Below, piece after piece: positions 23,335 through 36,100 of a stretch of DNA of 64,000 bases. Every line of letters begins with the position of its first letter. Position 1 is the stretch's first letter. Both the position numbers and the translations under genes were made by a program. The DNA lies in NCBI RefSeq assembly GCF_000524195.1, contig NW_020170381.1, forward strand, positions 2,994,401 to 3,058,400, read 5' to 3'. A model generated the notes under the pieces. That model made no database searches. It was not told the origin of the DNA and was given only the letters and a program-made list of their open reading frames with translations. Origin of the DNA: Echinococcus granulosus (lineage: Eukaryota; Platyhelminthes; Cestoda; Cyclophyllidea; Taeniidae).

Positions 23335-24100
23335 AGCAGCCTAGGTGCTTCGCCGAGTGCTCTTGCCTCCGGGCTATGCCAGTAGTCCCGAGCCCTATTG
23401 CGTGTCAATAGTATATGTTTTGCTCGAGCGTTTTCTTTTGTCTTCAGGGAAGTCTCAGAAGCTATATTATGCCAACTGGTGGAAAGTGGAGGAGGTATCG
23501 CATATTCACATATTTGATATCTCCACGCAGGCAAGGTAAGCACTTCCAGAACGAAACTTTTCCCGGTGGTTCAGGGTTAGTACTATTTCAGTTGTTGATA
23601 TCCTTCTTGCAGATCACGGGACTGGAGTAGTTGCCAAGGGCAGACGTCCTTTTCAAACCTTCTGTTAGGGGTCGTCACCGTCCGCAGCATATGCACTTCT
23701 TCCGCCCCAATAAGGTTTATGACCCAGCGGTAGACATCAGGATAGATATCTTTTAAGCTCGGGTTTGCTTTCTGCTGCCACCAATATACCACCCAAAACT
23801 TCAGTTAATACGTAAGAAGACAACACCGAGGCAGAACACATATNNNNNNNNNNNNNNNNNNNNNNNNNNNNNNNNNNNNNNNNNNNNNNNNNNNNNNNNN
23901 NNNNNNNNNNNNNNNNNNNNNNNNNNNNNNNNNNNNNNNNNNNTATATATATATATATATATATATATATAGGTAATCGACGCACAGAAGCGCTGGGGGA
24001 CTGCTAGTACGGTATGAAGGCACGACAACCCGGCGAAGGTACAACATTGTAGCACCCAAGTGATCTCTCTACCAAAAAACGCGAGTTAAACAAACACAAC
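23335..24100. mobile_element. Rearranged TRIM copy containing an assembly gap
   Basis: A plus-sense terminal repeat (23335-23465) is joined to a minus-sense internal region (23465-23790), followed by a minus-sense terminal repeat interrupted by a gap. The best-preserved primer-binding site is here: TGGTGGCAGCAGAAAG on the minus strand at 23783-23768, two bases from the repeat end. Confidence 0.7.
23844..23943. other. Assembly gap of 100 N next to a TA microsatellite
   Basis: Exactly 100 unknown bases, followed by a TA dinucleotide run to 23972. This is a conventional placeholder length, so the true size is unknown. The gap falls inside a TRIM terminal repeat at the position of the ATATGTATTG block, where TA expansion probably stopped assembly. 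Confidence 0.95.
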
Positions 24101-25627
24101 GTACTACACTAAAACTATGAATATATATACATCACGTTTATTTCACACGTCGACCAGAGACAGCAGTGAAAATTGGAAATTCTCAAAAACCATCCTACGC
24201 AGAAATTCTTGGCAGTTTACAGATTTTTAAGAGACTTTGCGGAAAAACTGATAGATAGGATTTGGGTTAGAAATAAGGTGTCGATTTCCATTGTATCTTA
24301 CTCCGGTCGTCTTATGCTAATCCTGTATTCTGGATGAAATACTACTGAACCGCATTTGTTTAGTATTCACGATTTGTGGCTCACAAGCCAGTGTGGAGAA
24401 AACGGTAACCCACAGCACCTCATTTTCGGTCTGCTATGACTAAACTAGTCAAAATGTTTCGTTGACTTAAGCCAGAAAACTAGCCACCCCAACCAAGTTC
24501 CTTCTGAATTCAAAGCTGATACCGAAAAACTGCTTCTTAAAGTTCACGACCTCACGCGCCTCCTGACTTAGTGGATGGCTGCGCAGCAAGCCGAATTGTG
24601 CAGTAAACTGCCGGAGTCGCTAGGTGCAGCCTGGTTTTTACAGAAAACGAACCATCCAATGGTATAATTTGGTTTTTTGTTTAACCGCGTGTTTGAAATC
24701 TCGAGCATTTCAGTCGTCACAGATTGTAAACTCATTCTGTAGCATTGCACTCCAGCCATGCTAATAGCCTCCCAGCTTTTGATACGTTGGTAGTGTCCGA
24801 TTCCCCAAATTATCTTTTCTTTTTGAGACTACGGAAAAGGCCCCGAGGATAGTATTTTTTGCCAATTTAGAAATAAAATGCATAGCTTCCTAAGTTACAA
24901 CAATTTATAACACTTCAAATTAGAACCGGATGCATTCAAAAAGAAATAATGTGCTGAGCTTTGGAATTTCAAAGGGTAACAACGAGGATCTTGGTTTTAG
25001 GTTGAATGGTTGGCCAAATGAACGCGTTACGTTATCACCACAGAAGTTTGTAAATTTGGCAAGCGATGCTGAATATGATTGGCGAAGTCAAGTGCTTCCA
25101 GGGGTGGTCTGGTTAACATAATGTATAAAAATAATAGTATTCTCTACTTGTCTTCACTAACAATTTTGAAGTGGGCATTGATATACTGGATTTCATAAAA
25201 TCCGATTAAATTAGAATAGTTGAAGAATGTCAGCGTTCAATTTAAAAGCTTTTGTAATTAGTCTACTGGAGGCATTTAGCTCAGCCGAGGAGTTGTGCGT
25301 GTGTTTAGCCATGAAAACTTTGCTGTACTTTTGAAACAACAGCCACGTTTATGACATTCCAGTGTTTCTGTACGTTCATAGCACTCTTTTTTCGACATCA
25401 AAGCGACACATAAGTTGATATGCAATTCTTAATGGAACTATTTAAAGGCATGGAAAAAATGAGAAACAAAGTCAAGGAAAGAAGAAAAACCAAATATTAA
25501 AAGCCGCTTTTTTGGTAAAATATGAATAGTTTTCTCATTTGAGCTGAACTCTAGAGGTGTGGTTTCTGTCCAACTTTGGGTTCGATCACGCGGGCACTTC
25601 AGTCTATACAGGTAGGATTTTCGGTCG

Positions 25628-26665
25628 GCAGCACGAATCATTCCCAAAGGCAAAAGAAGGTATAAGGCTGGGGCAGGAAAGGTATTGCTGACGTATAGAA
25701 GGGCCGGGGGGCTACTGGCATAGGCCGGAAGCCATATCACATAGCAAAGATGCAGTCGCGGAACCTTAAGTCCCCACAAAACCAAAACGAAGAGTGAAAT
25801 AAATAATCCAAGTATTACATATTCCCTCTCCTTTTAATTGTCGTTCCCGGTGATACCCTTGGTCATCCTCTCACGTCAGCCATAACAACGTATACGGTGC
25901 TATGGGGAAAAACACCCATGAAACAAACAAATCAGTCATCAATTTTACGTCATTGATCCCCTTTGGTAATTCTATTGGATCCGATGCTTCGTTTTGTTTG
26001 AAAAATATATTGAAAGAAGAATTAATTTGCTGGCCATCATGTATGTCCATCGCTAGTAGTAAGAACATTGGTCCAAAAGCGGACTCAGTAAATGAGTGAC
26101 AGTGTCAAAAGCGTTTTTGTGGAAATAAGGCTTCAAGTCTATTCATCCCTGTCACGTTGTTCCAACTTCAGGGCTGCCCAGTCACATTTGTTAATCTGAG
26201 TTCTACCCAGAGTAGAGAGGTGGCGGAGATACCGCATGTTCACCAAATAAAAATTCCAAGCAAATACGTAGAATACTGCTCCAAGAACTGTCCAAGATGG
26301 TTCACAGCCTTCCTGCAGAACACGGGATTTGTGTGGTTGTCGAAGTTGGGCGCTATTTTCAAACCTATTGGGGTGCTCACAGATTTTATAAATTGGCAGC
26401 GTAAGTTTTCCATTCGCTATGTTAAAGTTCCACTTTCAGTATTATTAATCAGGGTATTTGTTCTTTAGAATCAAGTTCGCTAACTGATATCGCAAATATA
26501 GCCCCGAGTCTTTTCTACAGGCTAAAGAAGCCTAACGTTAGGGCAGAAAATGTATTGCTAACATAAAGGAGGCCTGGAAGCTGATGGCATATCATGAAGG
26601 CCATGCTATCCAGTAGAACTACACTCGCGAAGATTTAAGTACCCAAATTAAGGTATAAACCATAG
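25628..26665 (-). mobile_element. TRIM element, near complete
   Basis: Left terminal repeat to about 25826, internal region to about 26490, then a decayed right repeat. The left repeat and internal region align closely with the copies at 11401 and 58595 (shared CTGGCCATCATGTATGTCCA region). Open frames across it are chance. Confidence 0.75.
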
Positions 26666-26816
26666 CGTTCAAATTCTTCAGTACATTGAAAACATTTATT
26701 CTACTGCAGTGCTTTGGATTGTTACAGCTATGAGACATGTGAACAACTTTCTCGATTTTGTACTTGGAAATTTTAAAGAATGGTAAGAGTGATTGCTTTA
26801 TATGTGGCCCATATTT

Positions 26817-27000
26817 AGCGTCCCAAAACTTTCCTAAAGAAGAAGAAAGACGACATAGTACTCGGGCAGAATAAGTATTTTTGAAGTACGGTAGAACTCG
26901 AGGCTACTGGCACGACCCCAGTGCCATCCCACCCGACGAAGTTCCAATAGCAAATACAGTGGGAGTATTAGCAAAACCGGGGTTTAAAAAAACAAAGTGT
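26817..27000 (-). mobile_element. TRIM solo terminal repeat
   Basis: Landmarks AGAAGAAAGACGACATAGTA, GAATAAGTATTTTTGAAGTA and GGCTACTGGCACGACCCCAG are present in order; the ends are degraded. Confidence 0.65.
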
Positions 27001-28081
27001 AAGGCACTCTAACACCCAAACACAATGTGTCTGATCTTCTCTAGAGTAAAAACAGAGATCCGCAAGTTTTGCCCAGTAAAACCCAAATAGTCGCTCATAC
27101 GGAAGTATAAACAAGATATTATATTGCATATTTGCTGTATTTGTCTTTTCTAAGAACCTAACATATGTCCACACCCTTAAAAGGCAATTTTTTAGGTTTA
27201 TAAATATGTTGTAAATGAGAATGCTGGCTGTTGGGACAGGAGAATTAATATGCTTCGTTTTATTGGATAATCTAACAACCCTGCAGCGCATTTTATGAAA
27301 AAGGTATTGGTTATTGCCTTAGGTAAACATGGAGAGGCATGCATGTTTTAATAGTGAACCAGATCAAATTAAGCATTACATTCAAGCGCGTCGCAAGTGA
27401 CATTCATGTTTTTAATTAAATGGCACTGCGTTGCATCTGTTCTGCACCCATGTTCATTACCCGTTGTTTTCTGCAGTAATTTCGTTCTTTGAGTTCTTAC
27501 ACAGTATTTTTGATACGTTTTATTTTTAACATAATAAAAATGCAAAAACTTTGTCATATTTTTATGTTTTTACGTGATTGTTGCAGGTTTACTTGTTGTT
27601 TCTTACACATGTAGAATTAGTCCTGTGGCTTATAAAAGAGAAAATTTTTATCTAAAATACAGCACAGTTTTTGCAATTCTGGTTTTTGCGTATTAAAACC
27701 TTAATGACTTTTTTTGCTTCGTTTTATTGCTGCTGCTTTTGCACATTTTTGTTTGTAAAATGCAGTTATTTTCAACTGTCCCAAATTAATGCTTTTTAAC
27801 ATCTATGAAAGACTAAATTTAGCCTTCTGATGAATAAAAAAAGTTCAACTGATTATTATTGCAACACTTTTCTTATGACTCATGACTGATTTTTAAATCA
27901 GAAAATAGGCCAAAATTTGCAATATTTTTTGTTCATGGTTGCTTAAAAATAGTGTTAGATTCACATATATGGTAAAGCCGTACTTATAAAATTTTGATTT
28001 ATTACCGAATTGTGCGGTAAAACAAAGAAAAAATGTACTTGTACACTTTTTTGGTAATCCTAATAAGGAGAGATAATAGAA

Positions 28082-29178
28082 ATGAGTGAAAAGCAGTACG
28101 CTCGAAAAGCCCTAGAAGAGGTGATCCGATTGGCTGACGAAAAGATTGTGGCCACCGAAGAAATTGTATTAAAAAAAGAGGATGACTTTAATGAATTCGC
28201 TCATTCGTGCGATGACACTGTCAAAGATCTTGACCAGTATTTTCTTTCCATCATGCGTCAGTTGGAGAAGTGGAAGCACGTTTTTATTCAGGTATAAATT
28301 TACACATTATGATTAAGGCTTTTTAGGAATTACAAGCAAGTACTTCGGCTGCTGCTTCCGAATTTCAAAATCGCAATGCTCAAATTGGTGAATTAATAGG
28401 TCGGTTGAGAGAACTACGTGAAACCTCCGCACATATTCTTGCAACTGAACAATTCAAAAACACAGATCTCGTTTTTGACGTTCATGGATGCATATTCAGC
28501 ATAAATCAAGCAATAGAAAATATGACTGAATTTTTGGCTGAATGCGTACCGCTCAAGTTTGTCGGAAAGCTTAACTTCGATTCCGTTCAAAAATCGGATG
28601 TTGGCTCGATGGAGCGCTTGGCTGACAATAACTACGCAGAAATCTTGCCAAGCAAACTTCCCAAAATTAAGTTAGGTCAATTATTTAATCTCGACTTCCG
28701 AATTTCTAAAAAGTACTGTGAAGCTGCCAAGCGCTTTATTACATATTCGGTTTCTAAAGAGGATGGACAGTACCAGAAAGTCTGCGCTTACTTGCATGAT
28801 AATAAGGATGGCTCCTACGCTCTAAGCTTTCCAATCACTGCCATCATCCCGCATACTGTGCACATCTACTACTTGGGGGAGCATATACGCAACAGTCCAT
28901 ACACAATCGTCTTTAAGGTGGGACAGAACCAGGGTGGAAATGCAGTTGGAGTTGGTGGCCAGACTTCCGTAACAGGTTTCGTCGGCTCATCAAAGGATAT
29001 AATGGGAGATGGAGCAAACAACTCCACCAGACCTGTGGGCAAGACAGGTGATGACTACCGTAGAAATAAGTGGAGTACCAGTTCAACGGACAGCTCTCAA
29101 AATAACAACAATTGGAACCAGGTCATGGGGGCAAATATTTCTCCTGAATCTAACCAATCTTCTGAATCGGGGGCATAG
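28082..29178 (+). CDS. Coiled-coil plus filamin-repeat protein (TRIM-like without RING or NHL)
   Basis: Two exons, 28082-28291 and 28327-29178, with a 35-bp intron; 353 aa. Residues 1 to about 130 are Glu/Lys-rich and predicted coiled coil, resembling the B-box C-terminal region of TRIM proteins. A filamin/ABP280 immunoglobulin-like repeat follows at about 185-275, starting SKLPKIKLGQLF and ending with the family hallmark DNKDGSY and GEHIRNSPYTIVF. The tail is Gly/Ser/Asn-rich and probably disordered. No RING, B-box or NHL repeats are encoded; an in-frame TAA lies six codons above the ATG, so the protein is not simply a fragment unless an upstream exon is spliced in. Closest architecture: TRIM2/3/71 or TRIM45 lacking their ends. 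A sequence TAG just 2 bases before the ATG could be a trans-splice acceptor. The specific role is unknown. Confidence 0.85.
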
Positions 29179-30177
29179 ATCGGCCTTTGCTAACCAAACC
29201 CACCAACATGTTTTGCCTGCCAATACGCGTTTAGTTTGACGCACTTACTTCCACCATTTTCATGAAATATGGCATCAGTCTCCAGTGTGATTCTTCCCTC
29301 TAATCTTTGAAGTCTTTCTACCTTTCTCTAACACATTTGATTAAACGAGAACAATCCATAACCCTAACTCTGCTTCTTTATTTATGTACCCAACTTATTA
29401 ACTCCCACTTTTGGCTAACCTTCTACGTGGTGGAGTAAGGAATGGCACTTCAAATAAGTAAAAGCAAAGCAATGAATTTGGAGTCCATTAATCGTTTTAT
29501 AAATTTGTTGCCGTTGGCCACTTTGGAGTGTCTTGGTGGCAATGGGAGGACTCTCTAAACAGCTTTGGACATCGCAATTTAAAACTTATAAGACCACACC
29601 CATAAAGCATTACATTATATTGTTTTTCTGTAAGTCCTGGTAGGTCTTGAAGATGATTCATGCACAAACTGCCCATTTGTCAAAGTCATGATGCTGCGGT
29701 TGTTTTAAATAATGACAGTTTGCTGAAGAAGTTAATCATTAGTGGTTAGCCACAGGTCAAATAAATATAATTAATTTGAAGAGTTGTCGGACGCACAGAT
29801 ATCCGCTGTCACCAATGTAGCGCTTGAGTCTTTCCTGAGGGCGAAAGAAGACATGGTACTAGGGTAGAAGATGTATTGCTGAAGCACAGGAGGGTTGCGT
29901 TGTAAAAATTTGTAAGCATGACTTAGAATAAAAGGCCTTTATCTAAAAAGTTCAGAACCTAATAGGGCTTGACGGTGAACCGGGCAAGCAAAAAGGGATA
30001 GGAATTTTCGTTTTCATTGAAAGCATACGGCATTTCGTTTTAACACAAGTAAATGCTTCAATCAAAACATGGAGCAAAAGGAGTAAAATTGGTAAAAAAA
30101 TGTTGAAAATTGTCTCAAAAATTCCTCAACAAGTTCCAGGGAGGAGGAGGGGGAGGAGGAAGGAAAAAGGGGTGAGA
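29179..30177. other. Convergent 3' spacer between the filamin-repeat gene and GK5
   Basis: About 1 kb of AT-rich sequence with a truncated TRIM terminal repeat at 29816-29905. A purine-rich GGA tract lies at 30138-30166, just beyond the GK5 stop. Confidence 0.6.
29816..29905 (-). mobile_element. Truncated TRIM terminal repeat
   Basis: Only the left half of the repeat remains (GTAGCGCTTGAGTCTTTCC through the AGAAGATGTATTGCTGAAG block). Confidence 0.6.
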
Positions 30178-33100
30178 TCACTTGATGAATTTGAGAAGGG
30201 AATTCAGTGCAACTGATGACTTGCGTTTGGTGAATTCAGAGTCGTGGGCAGCTAGAGTGTGCGCACAGACAGCAGTCCAGTGAAAGTAGCGTGATTCCAT
30301 ACAAGCGGCAGAGGCGGGATTAGGAATGAATCGCGTCTTTAGAGCCTTGGGAGCTTCGGATGACGCGAGTCTTGTGCTCTGCTCACGCACACACTGCACC
30401 GCCTCAGCATACGTATCCCATATTCCTGGAATGCATGAGATGACACAGGCGTGTCAAGCCAATCAACAAGGCACCTATTCACTAACGTGGCCTAGTTGAC
30501 TTACCAGCCCCGACGCCAGCAGCGATGGCGGCACCGAGGCAGCATGTTTCAGAGATGGCACTCCTCTCCACCGGCAAATCCAGTGTGTCCGCCAGGCGCT
30601 GCATCAACCAGTCCGATTGAGTGAGGTTGCCATTCAAGCGCAGTACCGATATGTCAGAGGCCAGTTCTACAAAGGACATGACATCTTTAGCTTTACCGAA
30701 TGCGTTAAAAAACTTAAATGCTTGTGCACATTCAGTAGTGAGCAAAATTTCCACTAGGCTGCACAGATCTAGACAACCTCCGAAGTTGTTCCACAAAGAG
30801 CAGCTGACTACGGCGGAACAAAGCACACAGAGGCCGATGAAAGACGGGGACAAGGATGTCATCAGCGCAGGCTGAATCATCAAGTGTGCATGTAAACGAT
30901 TGTGTGAGTAACCTGAGAAATAGTAAAAACATCTCCTAGCTCTCGCTACTCAAGTTCGTTTCGTGAAATGCAATTTCCATTAATGAGCTTAGAACAGTAA
31001 ATCGATTATCAAACAACGAAATTAAAAACCACAAAGGTTTACTAACCGCTTCCTCGCGCCAACGACTTGCGTACGTTAAGTGAAGGTAACAGGACATGGC
31101 ATGCGTGTAAAGGGAAACAGTCCATTGACAGATAAAATTATGGAATGCAACACATTTCAGCCTTCAAACACGCAAACAACTTGATTTTTCTGAATCCCAT
31201 ACTTTCCATAAAAATACTTGAAAAAAGGGGAAGGAAGGTACATTACTCGAACCCAAACAGCAAAAACCCAATTTTTAGAAGAAATGAAATCATGTTTAAA
31301 CCAATCCTATGTCATTCGCTAAAAGGCGGCACTGGAGAAAGCAACAAGGAAACGCACATGCTAATAACGTTTTATTATAAAGAAACTCATCCAAAAATAG
31401 TAGCTCATTTTTGGTTTGGAATGTATGTGGAGCATTGAATGTAAGAATTTAAACAAAGTAGACAATTGCAAATTTAGCACAAATGAAACATAAGAGTACG
31501 AAACCGTTAGGCAATAAAGCTTATAAAAACATTCCATATCCAGTTATTAAGTGGAGTAATTTAATGGCTGAGGTGAGAAGGTAGGGATAAATGGAGGCCG
31601 GGTAGTCTCACCTTTGTTGACTCCCTTGACGAAGAGGAGACGAGCAGACATGACAATAGAGTCCATGAGGGCAAAGAGTACAGCATAGCGGGTAGAGGTG
31701 GGAAGGTTACGCTGGTAAAGCGGTCCCGGCAGGCCCACGAAGATACCACCATCAGTGAGGGTGGTGTTGGTGTTGACAAAAGTTAGAGCCTTCTCGCCCT
31801 CACACGAGCGCGTCCTCCTCTTTCGAGATATTTTACGGAGGCCCAGGGAGGAGGGCACAAAGAAGGGCGACGTCTCCATAGCCATATCAAAAGAGCCTAT
31901 AAAAGTAAGTGATTCAAACAATACTGCTAGGTAAAGGTTGTTTTTGAAAACAAGGGAATATGAGTGCTACACTAATTGAAAGACGTTCATAAATGACATT
32001 CGAATCACACTGGAATTCTTAATCTCCAACCACAGAAGCGGGTGCTGCTGTGGCGGTACCTTATGTAGCAGTAAGTGCCGAGTGTGTCCCGTCACTACTG
32101 GTGATAACTAAGGCAGATATCGTATGTCAGTTCACACACAGCCAATCAAAATAGTAGGCAACACATCCATAAAACAGCGTGTCATGATGAAGCTCTTTGT
32201 GAACCAAGAAGTAAAACCTACGGCTGTCCTTAGAGGACCTGAATCACAATGGGGTAATTGGCCGTCCAAACATAGTGCGACGCTGTGGTGTAAATTCCTA
32301 CAATGCAGGCGTGTGTCTGTCGATGACGAACCCAACCCTGATGGTTCCCAGCCTGACATCCACGGCGGTTGTTGCCATGATCATTCAACGCACAAAACAC
32401 CTTATCCTGAATAATCAATTCATAAAGCGTCTTGAAAGTACACAAATGACAAAGAATTTGCAATTTAGAGGAAACTAGCACACAGCGGATACAAAGGAGG
32501 CTTTCCACATAAGCTCAAGACGCTCACCACACTACGTTTACACTATGGCAACCCGGCTAGGAGATATAGGCAGCTGGATCCTTGAGAGTTAGTATTTTAG
32601 AACTGATGGCGAGTCTATCAGAGTGTCCCATAATGGACTGGCAGTCGTGGCAAAGCTATGTAGACCGAAGCTATCGGTTAAAGGCTGAAACAAGCGCATA
32701 AATGTAGCGGGGGACTGTCAAAAATGAATGCCGTTCCCTCTCTCCAAAGGTTGTTCTTAGTTGTCTTTATTAGCTTAGACGTCCTAATGGTATTTTGACC
32801 CTCCTCTCAGTTTATTATCTGAGTCACTTTCCAACTGCTGGATCGTGGGAATACACCACAGCGATTCTCCGAAAGGCAGCAAAAATGCGAAATTTTAAAC
32901 CCACTTTATTCTGAGTAAAATCCATGTGAAGGCTGAAAACATCTGCTAGCTACAGCATAGACAAGGTGCTTTTGAGGCACATTTCCTAAAATTCTGTATA
33001 GTCAAAACAATCGTTTTTATTTGCCATATTTTTGTACATGCCATCTCATAAAATGGCAAAATCTACAAGTGTACTATGATTTGACCTTTCGAACCTGCAA

Positions 33101-36100
33101 TAAGCGATCTTCAATTACACTTACATCCTTCCATGGACAGTAGCGGATGTGCAAAGACTTAAATTACACCTAGTGGATAGATTTAAGTATACAATACAGT
33201 TTTCACCCTTTTCATGTTTGTGGAAGTTCCTGCTTTCATCAATAGGGGTTTCGTGGGTCGAGACTCACGGATTGGCAGTGCATGAGTACTTAAATGTGGT
33301 CTGACCCACATTAAACTGCCTCGGAGTGCAAGCAGTTCTACCTCGTTAATCTGACCTCCGTGGCAGGCAAAGAAAACTGGTGACTACAATCGCGATGAGA
33401 ACATGCGCGCCTCTGCTTCTTCAGTGTCAAGCGGATAGATTAAGACGGCACAAATCGGTATTTGTCGAGCAGTAAGTGAAGTGCTAAAACAGTCGTCACA
33501 GCAGAATTTCGGAAAAATGCTGGGTGCGTGTCAGAACACGGTGAAAATCACTAGCAGAAAAGTGAAGATTTTTAGGAACCGTGCAAACAGTGACTTGCCA
33601 GAGTGTGATGTTTGTAATGGAAGGTTATAAAGTGGAATAGGCACAAAACGATTTCCAAAAACCTACCTGAAGTAGTCCCGAGTATCTGTTCTAATTCCGT
33701 ATACGATTGGAAATATCCTAAAAGTAAAATCAAGCGATTAAAGAAACACTAAATTAAGGTAACAATAGGACACAATAGTTAAAAAAGAAAAACAATTTAG
33801 TGGCATAAGGTTTTGCTGTTGAGAGAGGATCTAAAAGCGGCATTTATACCAATGGTCCCAATGAAGCACACCAAAATTCATCACTCAAGGTCCACAACAT
33901 AGATGGGTACTGAACCGGTGTTTCTGGGACTTTGAACACCAGCGTCAAGCATTTGCCTCCCCAAGAATTTTGTGGGCATTGTGCAATCAAACAACTTAAT
34001 GTAGAAGAACCAAAAACGGGTTTTATTAGAAAAAATAATGCTGAATACTGGTACCTCAGATAGAATCAACGGCATAATTTGTCCATTCCGTGTGTCATGG
34101 CGACAAGAAACAGTTGTAGTTGATACAATAATTCATCACCATCTTATCCAAAGGTTCTCACGCCTTCAATTCAAGTGAGATTAACTATATGAAGAGTTTG
34201 AAAGGCTCTTCCATCAACCAAAACGCTGTGTGGTGTACCAAGCTCATTTTATTGCCTTAAGATCTACACTCACGTTCATCAACTTAAATATACCGGTGTT
34301 GGAAATAATGCAATTTATAGAAGGGGGAATAGACGTTATACAACATACCGGCTTCTTTTAGTTTGATCAACGAGCTGCCCGCATCGGAGTTGAAGCCTTC
34401 GATCAAATAAGTGACGTTTTTCAGCTCCGTGTCGGGTACGACCTCACAACTGAGGGAGCTATCAGTCCTCGCAGATTGGGCCCATCCAACGACTGGATAA
34501 AATCCTACCATACAGAAGTTACTGTGATTTGGCGTTCAGCAAGTTGCACTCAATCAGGAACTTTGAGACATATTTTTGATAGGTGAAAACTTGTGGTACA
34601 AGATGGCAATTTTGAGTAACCAAATCAACGTCTCTAACATCTACCCTCACGTAGAAATGTCATGACTTCAAGGCCGTGCTTTTGTGTAAACATCTCGAGT
34701 ATGGCATCAAATTTCTTGATACTTGCAAGAACAGTCGGGTATGACGGCAGAGGCTTTCCACGACCTGGAAAAGCTATGTTGGAAAAGAAACGATATTCTC
34801 ACTGCAAGACGAATCTTTGAATAAAACACTTCAGAAATGACCTTTGCTACTAGTATAGACACAGCGCGTATGTCTGTAGAGTCAGTAGCATGGGGCTGTG
34901 AATACAATGGGTTCCTGGAGTGATGCATTCACACCGCCATAACTAGACCTTGGGTACTACAATTGTATCCGTACTTTAGAACTCTTCCATCAACAGCTTT
35001 TCGCCACCAACAGAGTGATATTTTCGATGTCACAGTCAGTGTTTTGGCGGCATATTGAGACTTGGCCTAAGTGAAAGCCTCTTCAAACTGAGTCTGAAAG
35101 AAAAGTCCTAATGTAAACAAAAGCCAAAGCCTTCTTGAACGAAGCGCATGTGAACAACTCCATTAACCTAAATTCACAACAAAAAATTCTCGTTTGGTAA
35201 CGTCTGTATTGCTTAGCTAGTAGTAAACGCGTGCATACGAAGGCTCACTACCTCATCAAAAACGGATTGGTATTGTGCAATCCATTATATGATTCAGCAA
35301 CAGATTTTGTCCTGTTAGTAAGGTGCCAGCAAACTGGTTTACTTAATTAACATGACCTTCTTGAGTCATAACCATGCAGAGGTACTTGCCGGTATTTGGA
35401 GGGATCACGCGGGAACCAATGTTGACATTGAGGAAGGCGCCAGTTCCGAGGGTGAGTTTTGCATCACCCACGCTTAGACAGCCTTCGCCCAGCATAGCGG
35501 CCTGTGAGTCACCGATGATCGCGGTCACCCTGACCCTCCGCCTCTTCGCCGCTCCGCCCAAATCTCCCAAGGGACCGCAATGAATCTCACCGAAGAAAGT
35601 GCTATGCGGAGAAAAATAGGCATCAATGAGGTTCTTGCGCTCAGCACGTTCCAGCAATGACCACACGATCAGAATTTCAAATCAGCCGTTGAACACTTAA
35701 TAAGCTTCGAGGTGGCTTTGGAACTAAGTTTCTAGCTGGATGAAGACTGTCCAAGTTTTTGGTATAACAAAGCAAATTCTTAACAGTCGTGCACTTTTGA
35801 AGGCTGTAAATTCAACATAATTATTGCACCAAAGCAAATAAAGTGGTTCAACAGCACTTACTCTGGAAGGTAGTGAATCGAACTGTTTTGTTAACCGTTT
35901 GCGATAGGCGAAGCAGGCAACCATTCAAATTCAGTTAAATACCTATGCCACAGCACTTAGGTTCGTGTTAGAACCCTATCTCAACCTCATTAAAAAGTCC
36001 CCAACTAAAGCTCATCATGGTAACAGGGAATAATAAAGCTGTTGCTTTTAGCACATATAAGCACACTGCTATAAGGACAAATGGGATAAAATATGAATGC

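Larger units (their letters stand above)
22182..28075. other. Repeat-bearing intergenic spacer
   Basis: 5.9 kb between RBBP6 and the filamin-repeat gene. It holds a rearranged TRIM copy with an assembly gap (23335-24100), a near-complete TRIM copy (25628-26665) and a solo repeat (26817-27000). The piece at 22480-22880 is relatively GC-rich and unassigned. From 27000 to 28075 the sequence is very AT-rich with many homopolymer runs and probably contains the promoter of the downstream gene. Confidence 0.6.

Noticed and set aside
25575..25600. GGTTCGATCACG, resembling a tRNA B box
   Set aside because: No A box or foldable cloverleaf around it.
33240..33310. Possible tRNA-derived SINE (GGTCGAGACTC)
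   Set aside because: Imperfect B box, no A box at the right spacing and no second copy seen in the window.
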